From Liriodendron chinense (Eukaryota > Streptophyta > Magnoliopsida > Magnoliales > Magnoliaceae), in contig ML058587.1 in NCBI GenBank assembly GCA_003013855.2, positions 620,001-684,000 of the forward strand: a DNA stretch of 64,000 nt, in the 5' to 3' direction. The position numbers and the translations under genes were made by a program. The notes under the pieces were generated by a model, which searched no databases, was not told the origin of the DNA, and was given only the letters and a program-made list of their open reading frames with translations. Shown here in pieces: positions 1 to 12,749 of this stretch (positions within the stretch are counted from its first letter, which is position 1; the number at the start of each line of letters is the position of its first letter).

Positions 1-1640
1 ACCCTAATGATGAGTGGCCCATATCCAAGGCAGGCCCCGCAAGATGGACGACCCACATCAGAGGTGGGGCCCACATGATGGACGGTCCACATCAAAGGTG
101 AGCTTATGATGTTGGAAACCAAACATGCTTTTCTATTTTTTGGCTGTTAAGTATGTTGTTTACCAAATATACTTATCTGCTAAATAAGTAGAAACCAAGA
201 TAAGCTACTTGTGGCATAAGTAGCTTATCTAAAGTAACTTACAATCCAAATGCCCCCTTAACAACATTCAAAAGTGGATCATACACAAGCCGGATAAACT
301 TCTTTCTGTTTAGGAAGATAAAAACAATCAATATGTAAATACAAGAATGTCATACAAAAGAAAGTTTTGACCATGTAAGATTGGTTAATGGTTATAGATG
401 CTTACGTTAAGAGATCAAAGAGAGGGAGTGAAATTAATAGGTGTAAAAAAACAAGGTGGTGGAATTTCAAGGAGATATTTTCACTTGGAGAGTTCATATG
501 GAATCCACCCTAACTGACAAATACTGGTGCATTCAGATTCGTAGGGATCCCAGTCTCCATCTAAAGTATGATTTTGTGTTAAGGGCTTTTAGACATTAGA
601 GTTCCCAGATTCACAATACCTCAAAAATAGGTAATAACGATGTAAAAAAAAGTAGGATTTTTAGATTTACACTAGCAATTACCCTCTCTTGAAAGGATGG
701 GCGATCAAAGGTTGAAAACGCGTGATGCTTAGGATCATTTGACCAAAGTATGTTTTTGAGAGGGATGGGCAATCGAAAGTGGGACCCGCATAATGGAGGT
801 TCTAAATCAAAGATGGCACCGTTTATAGCATAATGATTGTAATTCAATACAGCTGCCCATTTCATAGCCACTGACCGGATGGCTAAAATCAATGGACCAA
901 AATGATCTTAAGAGTTGATGGCAAATGAGGGTGGGACCCAAATGATGGATGCTCTGGACTAATGATTAGACCATTTGTAGCATGATCAATATAGACTGTC
1001 CATTTCCTTAGGCATTGATTGGATGGTTAGGATCATCCAACAAAAGTAAATATTTTTTTTTATAGTAATGGGCATTCAAGAGTGAGACATGTGGATTAGA
1101 CCATTTGTAGATTGTAGTTTGATCAATATGGACCCTCCATTTCCCTAGGCATTGATTGGAAGATTAGAATTACCCAACCAAGTAATTTTTTGAGAGGATG
1201 AGGAATCAAGGGCGGGACCCACATCATGGATGGTCTAGATTATGATCGGGTAGTACGACCAGTATGAATCATCCATTTCCCAAGGCATTTAACATATTGT
1301 TAGGATCATCCTATAAAAGTGGGTTTTATGGACAATCAAGGGTAGCATAGACATGATGGATGACCTACATCTATGGTCAAACCATTTGTAGTGTGATCAA
1401 TAATAACTGTCCATTGCCTTAACCATTGAATGGATAGCTATGATGGACAATAAAGGGTGGGACACGCATGATGACCATTTGTAGTTACATCAATATGGAC
1501 CATCCATTTCCCTAGACATTGAGGATTATCCGACAAAATTTATTGTTTAAGAGGGATGGGCAACCAGGTGTGGAACCCGAAATGATGGATGCTCTAAATC
1601 AATGATTGGACCATTTTGTAGCATGACATACAACCCATGA
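1..1640. repeat. Degenerate tandem repeat, unit roughly 140 bp
   Basis: From about 760 to 1640 a phrase like 'accatttgtagcatgatcaatatggac...ccatttccctaggcattgattgga' recurs at about 806, 972, 1103, 1240, 1381, 1470 and 1612, each time followed by a 'gtgggacccacatgatgga' phrase. Units are diverged and differ in length. Bases 1-760 hold similar phrases but no gene that I can see. Confidence 0.6.
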
Positions 1641-1815
1641 TTCCAACTTATAATATGAACCAAACACAGGTTTCATTTTTTGGGAATCAAATCACCTACT
1701 ACGAAATGTTATCCAAATGCAGGAATGATAATTCCTGGCAATTGCAATACTCAGTTGTTGAAATATCTAGGTCATCCAAATGCTCCCAACCCAAACAACC
1801 CCTTACAGGGATTTT
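1556..1815. repeat. Dispersed repeat, first copy (second at 28320-28640)
   Basis: The stretch from 'gggatgggcaac' through 'gaatcaaatcacctactacg' to the terminal 'caacccc' recurs, diverged, at 28320-28640 with the same order of phrases. It probably marks an unclassified transposon family. The short reading frames here are not convincing. Confidence 0.45.
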
Positions 1816-2460
1816 TCAACGGTAAATTCCAACTTTTCCATGGAAATAGAACACTATTCTCCATCCAATCCCGGACTCACAAACAAGGTATTTATAGGCT
1901 TCGCTCATAATTGATCCCTGCATGAGCCGTGTTGTTCTACACACATTAGAGGCAAATAGGCAGGTCTCACCATGCGTCTGTGTGTAAGATAAGGGAAGGA
2001 GTATACTATGGTTAGCCCAACAATGGATATGCTGCAACAATATACAAATACTAGATTTGGTCAAGGTTATCTTAGTCTGATGTATGTACAAAAAACACCA
2101 GTTCCAAGCCAATCCATGAAAAAGCTAGACTTTTGAAATAGCCCTACGAATATGTTGCAAAGAAAAACCTTGAACATGCAATCCAATTCATATATCTAGC
2201 AATAAAAGATATTACAGATTTCCAGCAGTTTTTTTTTTTTTGGTAAAAAAAAATGGCATTGTGTTCAGATGTCAAGCACGGAAAATTGATATAAATCCAA
2301 AGGTTCTTAAGTAATCTGTCATCTTCAAACAAGATTACAATTGTAAAAAAGAACAAAAAGATTTATAAAAACAATACAATCTAGGCCTCAACTTAATGGT
2401 CCAGATTGAACAATAAAATCTAGATTCACAATATAATAGTGTAGGCCTCTCACCTCTTAC

Positions 2461-2541
2461 CACACCTCCCCCATCATAATATTCACTGCCAACAATGTAA
2501 CGGTCAGGCAACCCAAAATTAGAGAGCTGTGCCTCATAATT
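2461..2541 (-). pseudogene. Kinase exon: NFG (DFG) motif
   Basis: After acceptor CTCTTGCAG come NYEAQLSNFGLPD and 14 further codons, ending before GTAAGA at 2460; a second possible donor, GTGAGA, lies just beyond. NYEAxLSDFGL is the usual RLCK activation-segment start, here with Asp replaced by Asn. The rest of the exon no longer resembles an activation loop. Confidence 0.65.
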
Positions 2542-4650
2542 CTGCAAGAGTAGTCAAGCCAGAGACCAAAAATTACAATCAGTTATCATGAACCTTTCAC
2601 AAAAATATGCACATTAACCTGAACCCCCCAGAATTTTTTCTTCAACAGCTGCCACTCCCTCCCTCCGGAAGAAAGATTGTTATCATCTTGCAGAAATCTA
2701 GGGGTAGGATTATATGGGTTACTCCAGTACATATACTGGGTATCTACAATACAGTTTCATATACAAATTGATTTGGTGATTTATATATGAGATGATGAAT
2801 ATTACTATTATAGGTCCTGCATGCATGTTGTTGCATAAATATAAGTACAAATCTCTGAGTTCTGATATAGATAGACACTAAAAGTTAATCTACACTAGGA
2901 ATATAGAGGCATAATTTTGGATCAGTAAAAGTAGCGATCTGGATTGCAATGATCCATTATCCAGATTGTTGGATTCGGAACAGAAAACATATGGGGGTTG
3001 GCGATTTAGGTAACATTGATTCAAGGAAGCAATGGCAACTGACAAAGAAATCCAAGTTTTGACGAGGCCGACATCTCATATTGGTCATGAAGTACCAAGA
3101 GATGTGTGAAAGGTAATTTAGAGTTCCTCTTCTCCTTGTATGCTTTTTGTAGCTAACCTAGGGTCAGGCTTTCCATTATTGTGTAGATTTTTTAATTCCC
3201 TTTTAGTAATTTCGCTTTTGACATGGATTTTGTTGTTAGCCTTTGAACAATTTAAAGCAATAAGATGATTCTTTACCTCATCTTTTTATGCTACTTGACT
3301 ATTGACACTAATGCGGAGTGACACTTCAAGCTTTGGTAGGCTAGCCCGTTGGAGAATATATTGTGTGTCTTCCCTGTTGAAATGGAGGTATTTCTCAATC
3401 CACCATGCACTCTTGTGTAAGAAAATTGATGGACCATGATGTTAGTGCCATGCACATAACAATACAATTTACATTTTCCAGATTATGCATTGTGTCTCTG
3501 ATTATATAATAGAAGCCTCATTAAGTAATCAGATGGCTTTTCCGCTGTCTCATAGCCTGTGCAACACACCCATGTGCACAGTATTTTTTTTTTTTGTTAG
3601 ATGCACATCATTTCTGCATTACAAACTATTGTTGTTGCTTGTCGGAGAATATAAGAAGCCACATTATTGTTATTATTATTTTCTTTTTTCCTAGAAGGCA
3701 TCATCATTCGCAGCAGTGTGGTGAGCACATAGTGAGTTATTCTTTTTCCCCTAAGCCATCATCATCGCAATATGAAGCCACTCTTCTTTTATAGAAGTAA
3801 CAAACTTCTCCCTCTTTCTTTTTTGTTCTTTTTTTTATGGCTAATTGGAAATATTATTATGGAACAGAAGGAAAATACAAAGAGCAGGCGCCAACTAACA
3901 TCTATTAGCAAAAGCCAGCCTGTGATTTTTAAGATGATCAAAAGTGTAAGAATATTATCAAGGGAAGCGACCCAAACGAATGCTCTCACCTTCCAGGGAA
4001 CTTCTCTGCCCAAATCTTAGAAAAGACTGCTGATTGCATCACTGTAAATCAATCTGGTGATTTTGATAACCAACAGACAGAGAAAACAGCCTTGGAAAAA
4101 CACTTCTACCAAACACAAACCAGGGGATGTTCACCCCCTGGAGCAAATCCCCCGACCGCTTAAAAAGAGAATTTACCAAAGCATTGCGCTTGTCAGAGAA
4201 AGAGGATCACGAAAGAGATCAGCATGAGGAACATCTGTACCCGACTCTGACAATAATCCCATCACCAATCATGAAACACATCTGACAACAACAAAGAAAG
4301 TAATTGGTGGAAGAATTGTTGTTCTTTTACAATGGCCACACATAGGTTTATATACATAAGAAATAAGATCTAATACAACCATTACAAGATTTTCTAGCTA
4401 ATACCATATGCTTATAGAATATTCTACACCTACATATGATTTAATACAATCTATATAATCAATGATCCCTGAGATCTTCGTGGGCCCCATGCTGTTGTGT
4501 ATCTCTATTGTGACTTGAACATAAGAGCTTGGCCTAGATCAGCTCTCCAAATGGGGCAACTATCCCCTACTCAGTGTTCGAAGTTTCGGTGTCACTACAA
4601 GTTTCGCTAGCCAGGGATACGGAAACAATATCGATTCGCAGCAGAAGTTG
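2542..4650. other. Kinase intron 3, left part: no gene seen
   Basis: This is AT-rich sequence with poly-T tracts near 2228, 3584 and 3830. I see no coding homology. Around 4300-4440 there is an A/T-rich stretch with 'tttatatacataag', which could be a decayed LTR, but no partner repeat was found. Confidence 0.4.
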
Positions 4651-5110
4651 GTGAGCAGGGATGCTAGCTGTGGCCCACCATGATGTTTGTGAGAAATCCA
4701 CTCCATCCATTCGTTTTGAGAGCTCATTTCAGGACAAGAGACAAACAATTATTCGGATCCAAAAGTCAAGTGGGCCAAATGAGAGGGAAGAGTGGGGATG
4801 CAGTGACCACAGTTGAAACATTTATATGGCCACAAAAGTTTTGGATCAATCTGATATTTGTTTTTTCCCTTCATCCAGGTCTATGTGACCTCATGAATAA
4901 CTTCAATGACAAATAAACATCATGATGGGCCCTACGAAGGTTTCAACAGTGGGAATTATGGTCCCCACTGCTTTCTGTGGTGTGGTCCACTTGAGCTTTG
5001 GATCTGTCTCGTTTTTTGGCTCATGACCTAATGTGATCTCGAAAAATGGATGGACGGTGTGGATATAAGGATATAATACATATATCACTGATAGGGCCCA
5101 TGGAACTTGG
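4650..5110. mobile_element. Foldback/MITE family copy
   Basis: The copy opens with 'ggcccaccatgatgtttgtgag', has 'aatggatggacggtgtggat' near 5045 and closes with 'gatagggcccatgg'. The interior shares phrases (catccaggtctatgtgacc, gtggtgtggtccacttgagc) with copies near 31.0, 32.9, 34.2, 35.2, 36.5 and 52.4 kb. It has no coding capacity. Confidence 0.55.
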
Positions 5111-5494
5111 TGATGTCAATACACCACCATGCAATCCGCTTCTGATTTTTTCTCCGGCTCAAATCCATTGAGGGATTTAATCTCGTAGTCATAAATCAAG
5201 TGGGATTGGGAGAATCCCCTCAATTCAAATTTTTATCCGGCGTAGTTTCCAAAGCCTTAAACCAACATCAACAAAGAAAGTTACCAAACGAGGGGTGGGT
5301 TTGAAAAAGTGATTTTTGCAATTCATTCCCATCCAATGCCATCTAATACGGTGAACCAAATAGGCCCTAAAGAAATCAAAAGGCAAACCATTCACAAGGA
5401 TTGAGAATCTAGCTGAGGATACACATGAGCAAATCGAAGCCCTCCACCTGTCTCCAAATCCCATTCCGACTGGCAGGTAATCCAAGAAAGCTAT

Positions 5495-6230
5495 GTTGTC
5501 AAAATTGTTATCGTATCGCAAATCGTATCGAATCGCAAATCGTAAGATTTTTTTTTTTTCTAAAAAATTTGGAAAAGAAAATGAAATATATAAATAATTC
5601 AGTTTTTAACTTATCTATCTTCCTTTTGACATCAATGTGCACCAAGAAATACCATCTTATGATAGCGATTAAAGGATTCTTATTCCTTTATTTTTTGTCT
5701 TTCAAAAAATTTTCCTTCAATAATTTATGTTCTTATTACCTTTCTTGCATGTAGAATCATGGGGGAAAAGTGGCCTTTGATATTGTAGACCGACGAAAAA
5801 AGATATTTTGATTTCTAAACATCATTCCATGATACATATAAGTCAACATGATTGTAACCATCCTTAAAAATATTACAAATCATGCATCAATTTGGTGTTT
5901 CGACAAGTTAAGAAGTAAGAAAAAAAAAGCTACATGATGTAACGTTGAAGAGAATATATATCATTTAATATCTTATAAAGAACAAATAAGATAATTTACC
6001 TTTTTTAAACGATTCTTAAAGCCCCCACTAATTAAAAAAGATAAAATGAATGCCAAGTGAAGCTTAAAATAGAAGAGAACAAATAAAATTTGAATCGTAA
6101 ATAGTAGGATTCAAATCATAGAATCGTAAGATTCATATAAAAAGGTATTCAAGGTTGGGATTCAAATCGTTTTGCTTAAGATTTGACTAAAATTGTATAT
6201 CGAAATCGTAAATCGTAGGATTTTGACAAC
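5495..6230. mobile_element. MITE with GTTGTCAAAA ends
   Basis: The left end, gttgtcaaaat at 5495, is matched by attttgacaac ending at 6230. Both ends are flanked inside by repeated 'aatcgtaaatcgta(g)gatt' words. The element is about 736 bp. I could not find a clear target duplication, so the superfamily is open. Confidence 0.6.
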
Positions 6231-6234
6231 ACTG

Positions 6235-7135
6235 AAGAAAGACCAATCATCATGGTCGTAAGCCTTTTTAAGGTCAAGCTTATAAAAGACTCCTAGCCTA
6301 CCCGCCCTATGGTGAGAATCAAGACATTTGTGCGTTATAAGAACACTATCAAGGATCTATCTCCCATGAACAAAGGCACTTTGGAATGGAGAGATTATCC
6401 TTAGACTCACAAATCTCAATATGAGGCTCAAAACCTTAGCTAAGATCTTACAAGGGCTACCAATAAGGCTAATAGGCCGAAAATCTTTAAGGCTAATAGC
6501 ACCTTCCAACTTCACAATGAGAGCAAGAAAGGTACTACCCATTTTCGAAGGCAAGTGGCCAAACTCAAAGAAGTCGGACACAAAACGTAAAAAGTTTTTG
6601 ACTTGACAAGGTCCCATAAAGATTGGAAGAATGCAATAGGGAAATCATCAAGCCCTGGGGCTTTGCCTTTGTCCAAGTCCAGAACTGCTGTCTTAATTTC
6701 ATCAAGGATGGGCTTCCCCAGATAGGCCACGTCTTACTAAGATAAGCGATTAAAATCGAGATTATCTAAACTCGGCCGAGAGACATTGTCAAAGGATAAC
6801 AATTTGGAATAAAAACTAACAATAGAATTACAAATATTCTCCCTATTTGAAATAATTCCTCCATCAATAACCAAGGAGGAGAGAGAATTTACACTAGCTC
6901 TAGCACTAGCAATCTCATGGAACAATTTAGTATAACAATCACCTTCTTTAAGCTAGGTTGGCCGAGATTGTTTTCACCATTTTATTTCCTCCTCTTTGAT
7001 CCTAGCACAATAATTACAAGATAACTTGTCTCTAGCATAACGATCTTCTTCCAAAAGAGGGCCTCCTTCCTCAACGTCCAAGGCTTGGATGTCACTCAAG
7101 AGAGAAGTCATTTGGGATTCCTCCTCAACTCATTC
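6235..7135 (-). mobile_element. LINE (non-LTR) reverse transcriptase fragment
   Basis: Minus-strand translation in several broken frames gives, in order, GDCYTKLFHEIASAR, a linker, LDKGKAPGLDDFPIAFFQ, KDFRPISLIGSPCKILAKVL, ISPFQSAFVHGR and LDLKKAYDH. These are the finger and early palm blocks of plant L1-type reverse transcriptase. Frameshifts and stops interrupt it, and the FADD region and both ends are missing. It lies in a kinase intron, in the same direction as the kinase exons. Confidence 0.85.
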
Positions 7136-7566
7136 TTTAAATACCGATATTACCATTATATTTTATTCATAAAAAAAACATATTAATTTTTGTGGTTTTT
7201 CAAAGCAAGGAGTGGAATGTCAATGGGAACCATCATAGTAATCACAGGAAGATATGATGCGGATTGTTGTGATGAGCACCCGAAGATGGACCAGACCAGA
7301 CTGGTGGTGACAGGCATGTGAATGCGGATAGGAACTGCCATAAGAAAGTAATTGGAAAGGCTAGAGTTTTATAGACGAGTTTAGGTGCAGTTCTAGGGAT
7401 AAGTTAAGGACTGGCCATGGGCTGTTTAATGGGCAAAACAGTGAACAGGTTGTGGGATCTGTTTAGGAACAGTTTGGGATGAAAGATTGGTTCAGATTGT
7501 CTTCTTATTCTTCTTCTTACATGGTTTAGATTTTGCTCAGATTTCTGCAGATTGGGTAGATTGGGC

Positions 7567-7567
<1 letters not shown>

Positions 7568-7599
<32 letters not shown>
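7568..7599. repeat. (AG)n microsatellite
   Basis: Perfect AG dinucleotide run of 16 units. Confidence 0.95.
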
Positions 7600-7602
<3 letters not shown>

Positions 7603-7864
7603 ATTACTTTCAGATTCAAGAAAACCCAAAAACTACCCACCCCAAAGCTACATTAGAGGGCTCTGGACAGATATATGACTGAACTCAATAAAAACAAAAT
7701 CTCTAATAATAATTACAGTTCACTACATTGATATGAACTCATTTTTAAGTGGCATGATCGCATTTAATTTGCATCTTGCAAACTCTCCAAAAATTGTAAA
7801 CCATAAATAGCAACATCATTTAAAACAACATAATTTTTAACACAAGTATGACAATAAGAACCAC

Positions 7865-8002
7865 CTGATTGATCAAGATGTCAGGATGTCTTGAGGTCCT
7901 TGTATAACATCTGAGGATGTTGCTTGTGTAGAAAAGCAAGTGCCTTGGCAACTCCGAGAGCTATATTTACTCTTTTTTCCCAAGGGAGTGGTTCATGGTC
8001 TT
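7865..8002 (-). pseudogene. Kinase exon: catalytic loop, with a frameshift
   Basis: The acceptor CTTTTGCAG leads into DHEPLPWEKRVNIALGVAKA, then LAFLHKQHPQMLYKDLKTS, kinase subdomains VIa-VIb. Directly after KTS the frame meets a stop. Dropping one base near 7880 restores an N/D-I-L-like continuation up to the donor at 7864 and makes the phase fit the next exon, so a one-base insertion is the simplest reading. Confidence 0.75.
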
Positions 8003-8924
8003 CTGCAAAAGGAATCCCATTACATGAGAATGACAATCTACTTGGTTTAAGAAACAGTCTGTAAAATAAGAGTTCCACAAAATCAAATATGTAGAAGTCA
8101 TGATGGTTTCTAATCAAGATAGTTGTAAATGGGAAGCAAAGGAGGGAAGCATTTCAAATCATGGAGAACAGACAACTGCAGAAACAGTGCAGAACTAAAA
8201 GATACATGTTGTAAACTTACAACAAATCTCCTCCATGGGAAGCAAAGGATGGCCATGTTTCAAATCATGGTCTTATAACAAAACTACTCCTACGGAAGTA
8301 GAGGGTCACATTCAAATCATGGTCATATAACAAATACTACTGCTTCACTGCTGCTTGTAGTAGCCTTGGAGGAAGTAGGAACCTCCAAGGCAATAAGACA
8401 AGAAATGTAAGGTATAGGACTCAAAGCCCATATCCATCCCCCATGGCGACATGTCGATCCCAGCTCACCTATCAGGCCAGAGACTACCAAAATACTCTTT
8501 TAATATTTTGTGAGCTATATAAATTCTTAACATCAGCAAATGTGGATATTAGAGGACTACCAATAATCATAGATGACAAAGCAAACTTAAAAATTATGGT
8601 CTTGTAAGCAAAATATTCTTTTCTAATGTTTTGTGAGTTATATACATTCTTAACATTAGCAACTGTGGACCTTCACAGTAGCTGGGTTTTTTTTCTTTTT
8701 AAGTTCCCAACATTGCAATGTCTTCAAGAGGCAAAATAATTATACTTTGCATGCAATGACAAGATGGACTGCTCTCTTCGGTGTTAACACTTCATTGCCA
8801 TGCATGAGACTTTAATTTCCATTGTTTCCACAAAGGCCTTGTAAGTAATTGAAGGGTATTTTTGGGACTTTCACTTTTTTTTTCTTACTTAATGAAAAAA
8901 AGAAGAGAGAAGGGGTGTGTAGCC

Positions 8925-8927
<3 letters not shown>

Positions 8928-8966
<39 letters not shown>
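8928..8966. repeat. (CT)n microsatellite
   Basis: Perfect CT run of about 19 units. The surrounding 8003-9210 is intron sequence in which I see no gene. Confidence 0.95.
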
Positions 8967-8970
<4 letters not shown>

Positions 8971-9210
8971 TTCCTCTTGATTTGGCATGGCCCAATTTTT
9001 TTTATACTTGTGTTTGTTATAAGATTCCTGTGGAAACCTTTCCTTGTGAAGATAAATCATAACCAAGTCACTCTTCTATATAACTTCTCAGTACTTAGTG
9101 TTGCTCTTTTCGATCTTCCTCTTAATCTGAGCTCGCAAGTCTTTGTTAGTGCACTTTTCTGTGGTATACTAGTGCACCTTATTTGTCAATCACGTGTTTC
9201 CATGTGTTGT

Positions 9211-11115
9211 AATGTTGGTTGAGCCTTGGCAAGCTAAAGACAAAAAATTCAAGTGGACCAGAAGCATCAAGAAAGAAGAACTGGTAAATGAGATGCCTTG
9301 GTGACCCTAACCCTTGACCCAAAACACCCAAATCCTCTTAGACTGACTTGGACCAACTAGGAAAACTCTTAGTCATCTTTATTAGCCTTAGATCATATAG
9401 AAAAACATAATAAATTGGGTTAATAAAAGAGGTGAAAGCTATTGTAATTAAACCAGCTCAAACAACAATTTTCGATAGGTCTTCGATATATTGGAGACCG
9501 GTTTCGATAGGTCTTCAATTAATCGAAATGACCATTTCGATATATCGAAGTATGTCCAACAAACTTACAAACTCTCTAGACAGTTTCTTCGATCAATCGA
9601 ATCGATCATCTCGATATATCGAGATGACATTTTGATATATCGGAAATATGTCCAGCAATCTTACCAACTCTCTGGACAGATTTTTCTATCAATCGAACTG
9701 ATGGTTTCGATATATCGAAAATTACATCAGTCAATCGAAATGGTATTTCAATCAATCGAAGATACCGTTTTCTGCCCGTTTTATTACCGTTGGAGATTTT
9801 TCTATAAATACGAGAGAGACTGCTTTTTAGGTTACAGAGAGGGATTTTGAGGAGTTTGAAGCTACCACTATTGCATACCATTAAGAGCTCTAATCCTAAC
9901 CCATTCAAGTCATTCTCCTTGTAGTTCATCATAAGCTTAAGGCATTCAATGCTCAAATGAGAATGGACTTGTTCCCTCTTGATTCCTAGGAGTTTAAACA
10001 CCTTGATCATAGGTAAAACCCTTTGTTTAAACACCACCTAGGAATCCAAATAGGTGTATTCCTCTAGGAAACCCATTTCCTACCATTTGTAGAGGATTCA
10101 CCATCTTCCTAGCATCGTGGGCATCTCCAAAGGAGCATCATATGCAAGGGAATTGGTCTTGGAGCTGAAGCCTTCAAAGTGGCGGCATCAACGATCGTGG
10201 GAGCACAAAGGGAGTTGGTTAAAGCACGGGAGAGTGGAGATTAAGCAACCCGAAGCGGCGCATCAACGGGACTCAAATCTGACAAGTGAGCTATTAATTT
10301 GTAAGAGTCCATCCACTCTATTTTCGATGGGGATTGTTTGTTTGTCAAATCCAACAAGTGTAGAGTTTGCTTGTCAAACTCGATCTAGGCTCGTTTGTCG
10401 ATCTTTGGCTTGTTAGTTGAGCCTAAAAGTCTAGGGGCGTTTGGCGTTCCTTAGCACGTTTGTCAGGCCTAAATTCCATGATCGTTTGGCGATCCTTGGC
10501 ACGTTTATCGGGCCTAAACTAGTCTCTAAGGGGAGCCACCAACATGGGTGTAAACGTGTAGGTTGGGAGGAATCTGTAAACTCCTCCGATTGGGTGGAAC
10601 CAAGTTAAAACACCTAGGTTGGGAGGAACCTAATTTAAACTCCCTAGTGAATGCCGGTGTGCTCAAGGAGTGGGTAATTGAACCAGGATTGGAGTAGACC
10701 CAAAGTGGAACCACTATACATCGTTGTGTTTGAGATTGTATTTGCGCACATTTCGTATTATGCATTATGTTTAATTGTTTAATTACGAATGCTTAATTGG
10801 AATGCATGTTAGGCGCTAGATAGGCACATTCACACACAAGATATATGTTCACTAATTAGAGTAGACTTGAGCTTTATGATCCATTCTCATACAGTCTACT
10901 TAGGTTGCGTAGATTATGTGCTTGATTAGTTTAATCATTTGTTAATCTATGCATGCTTAGACTAGGTTGTTTATTGCTTATCATATGCTAGTCTTGTGAT
11001 TGGACCTCACTTAGGCTTGGAAGCCGAAGTGTTCTTGCTTACTTAGTTTAAATTGTTAAATTGGTTAAGTAAGCGAAAAGAATTTCAAAAAGGTCTTAAT
11101 CACCCCCCCTCTAAG
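9211..11115 (+). mobile_element. Copia-like long terminal repeat, probably solo
   Basis: The stretch begins near 'tgttggttgagccttggc' and ends near 'cttaatcacccccc', which looks like the end of some large plant Ty1/copia LTRs. It contains a TATA-like 'ctataaata' at about 9804. Between 9470 and 9770 there are many palindromic TCGATATATCGA words. No internal gag-pol follows, so I read it as a solo LTR. Both borders are approximate. Confidence 0.45.
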
Positions 11116-11660
11116 ACTTAGCCATAATTCTAGTTGCTCCTGTAAGTTTCCACACGCATTCACGTCCACAAATGTAATCAAAGTGATGCAATTTCAGTCT
11201 TGAATGTGCTTAGCAAAATCACTAGCATCTTTGCTTACCTATTCTAGTATCACTAGCACAAAGTACATGATGTGGACTTCTTCAATTTATAATCTCAAAT
11301 CAGTATTTGTTTTCCTACAGCATATGATTAATTGGACTGTTTATAGGCAAACTCAGCTTAGAGTAAAGCCAAATCCCACTGAGATACGTTGTTGCCTATA
11401 ATACTCCGCAAGAGAATGGTAAGGCTCTTGTTGACTACCTCTATTTGAGTGTGATATGCATGAAAGAACTGAAGCTTAGTTCCCAAACACTTCCATAAAG
11501 TGTGTTAGAAGTGCCCCATAAACTTCGAATTGCAATCCAAAGTTATTGTTTTTTGTACCCTATGAAGTTGTACAATTCCATGAAGAATATGTTGGCATTG
11601 TGTAGCGTCCATCATTCTTTTGCACGAAATGAAGTCGGCCACTTTTTGAGAATTTGTGAC
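11116..11660. other. Unassigned sequence between two LTR remnants
   Basis: No gene is recognisable. It may be degraded retrotransposon pol linked to the coding end at 11690-11741. Confidence 0.3.
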
Positions 11661-12500
11661 GAGGACACAAGATCATTTCAAGTTTACCAACGAAGAAAGC
11701 GCCCACCACTAACACCTTCCTTGTGGTTAGGCGATGATTGAGGAGCATTAAAGACCCTACGCACGTGATTTGGCACATAGAAGACACGTGTGTAGGATGG
11801 AAGAAGACCAAATTGAAGGAATAAAAGAATGCCTTTTTGAAGGTAGTCGGGCGCCCGGCCAAATTGGTCACCGGGCGCCCGAAATTCTGCATTTTGCAGT
11901 TTTTCTTGCTGGACAGTTTTTGGCTCAGCCGGGCGCTCGGCCAAATTGGTCACCGGGCGCCCGACCAACGTACGAACTGTTTTTTTTTAGTTGTTTTTTA
12001 CCAATATTTTAGGGGTATTTTGGTACTTTTATGTTTTATTCTTGCTTATTTAAGTGGGCTAAGCCCTAATAACATGATTAGTTGATTGTTAATGAAAAAG
12101 CAAACCTCTTTGGTGGCTTCTCTCTTCTTTCTCTCTCATGGTGCTTCTTCTCTTTCCTTGATCTTCTTCTTCTAACTTCTTGTGCCCCTCCAAATTCTTC
12201 CAGGTAATTATCTTCTTCGTTCTATTTTCTAGTTTTGCTAACCCTTCCTCGATCAAACCTTGAGAATCGATCTAAACCCTAAACCCCCAAGTTCTCAAAT
12301 CCCTAATCCGAGAAACTTCCTGATTCTTCGGACTAGTGATCTTCATTGATCGATTGGGTATGACCATGCAAGATCGGGAGGTCTCATCCCTCGCCGGATC
12401 CAACCTAAGTAATAATTGAATTCCATACTCCATGGTTGTGATGATGGCCCGCTCCATTGCATGTTTCCTTTATGATTTTCTCAGTTATGATGATTAATGC
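11660..12500 (+). mobile_element. Chromovirus 3' coding end and LTR with GC-rich hairpins
   Basis: The reading frame ending at 11741 finishes VYQRRKRPPLTPSLWLGDD, the same kind of tail as the chromodomain polyprotein at 19383 (YQRRRRVPVSLWLDDEF). The sequence after the stop should be the 3' LTR; it has 'cttatttaagtgggc' near 12045 and CT-rich transcribed-looking sequence near 12120. It carries two copies of a GC-rich inverted word (see the repeat entry). The right border is not defined. Confidence 0.5.
11848..11965. repeat. Duplicated GC-rich palindromic block
   Basis: CGGGCGCCCG-type words flank 'gccaaattggtcac' in two copies, at about 11848-11881 and 11930-11965. Each can fold on itself (CGGGCGCC against GGCGCCCG), and they stand out from the AT-rich surroundings. 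Confidence 0.8.
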
Positions 12501-12749
12501 TAGAATTTTAGATTATTATTGCCTTTTATTTCCGCTGGATAATTGTGTTTATAAACATGCATCATAACTAGGCCATCCTACATCAATTTGTTTGCCATAA
12601 AAAAATTGAGTATGCTCCCCTTTAAATCTCAAGGAAGACTAAAAATGAAGTCCATACAAATATCCACCCACACACAGCTGGAACAAGAAGAGTACAACGG
12701 CCACCATTTTGCACGACTTTTAAAGACTTCGCATCTACAACACCAGGCT

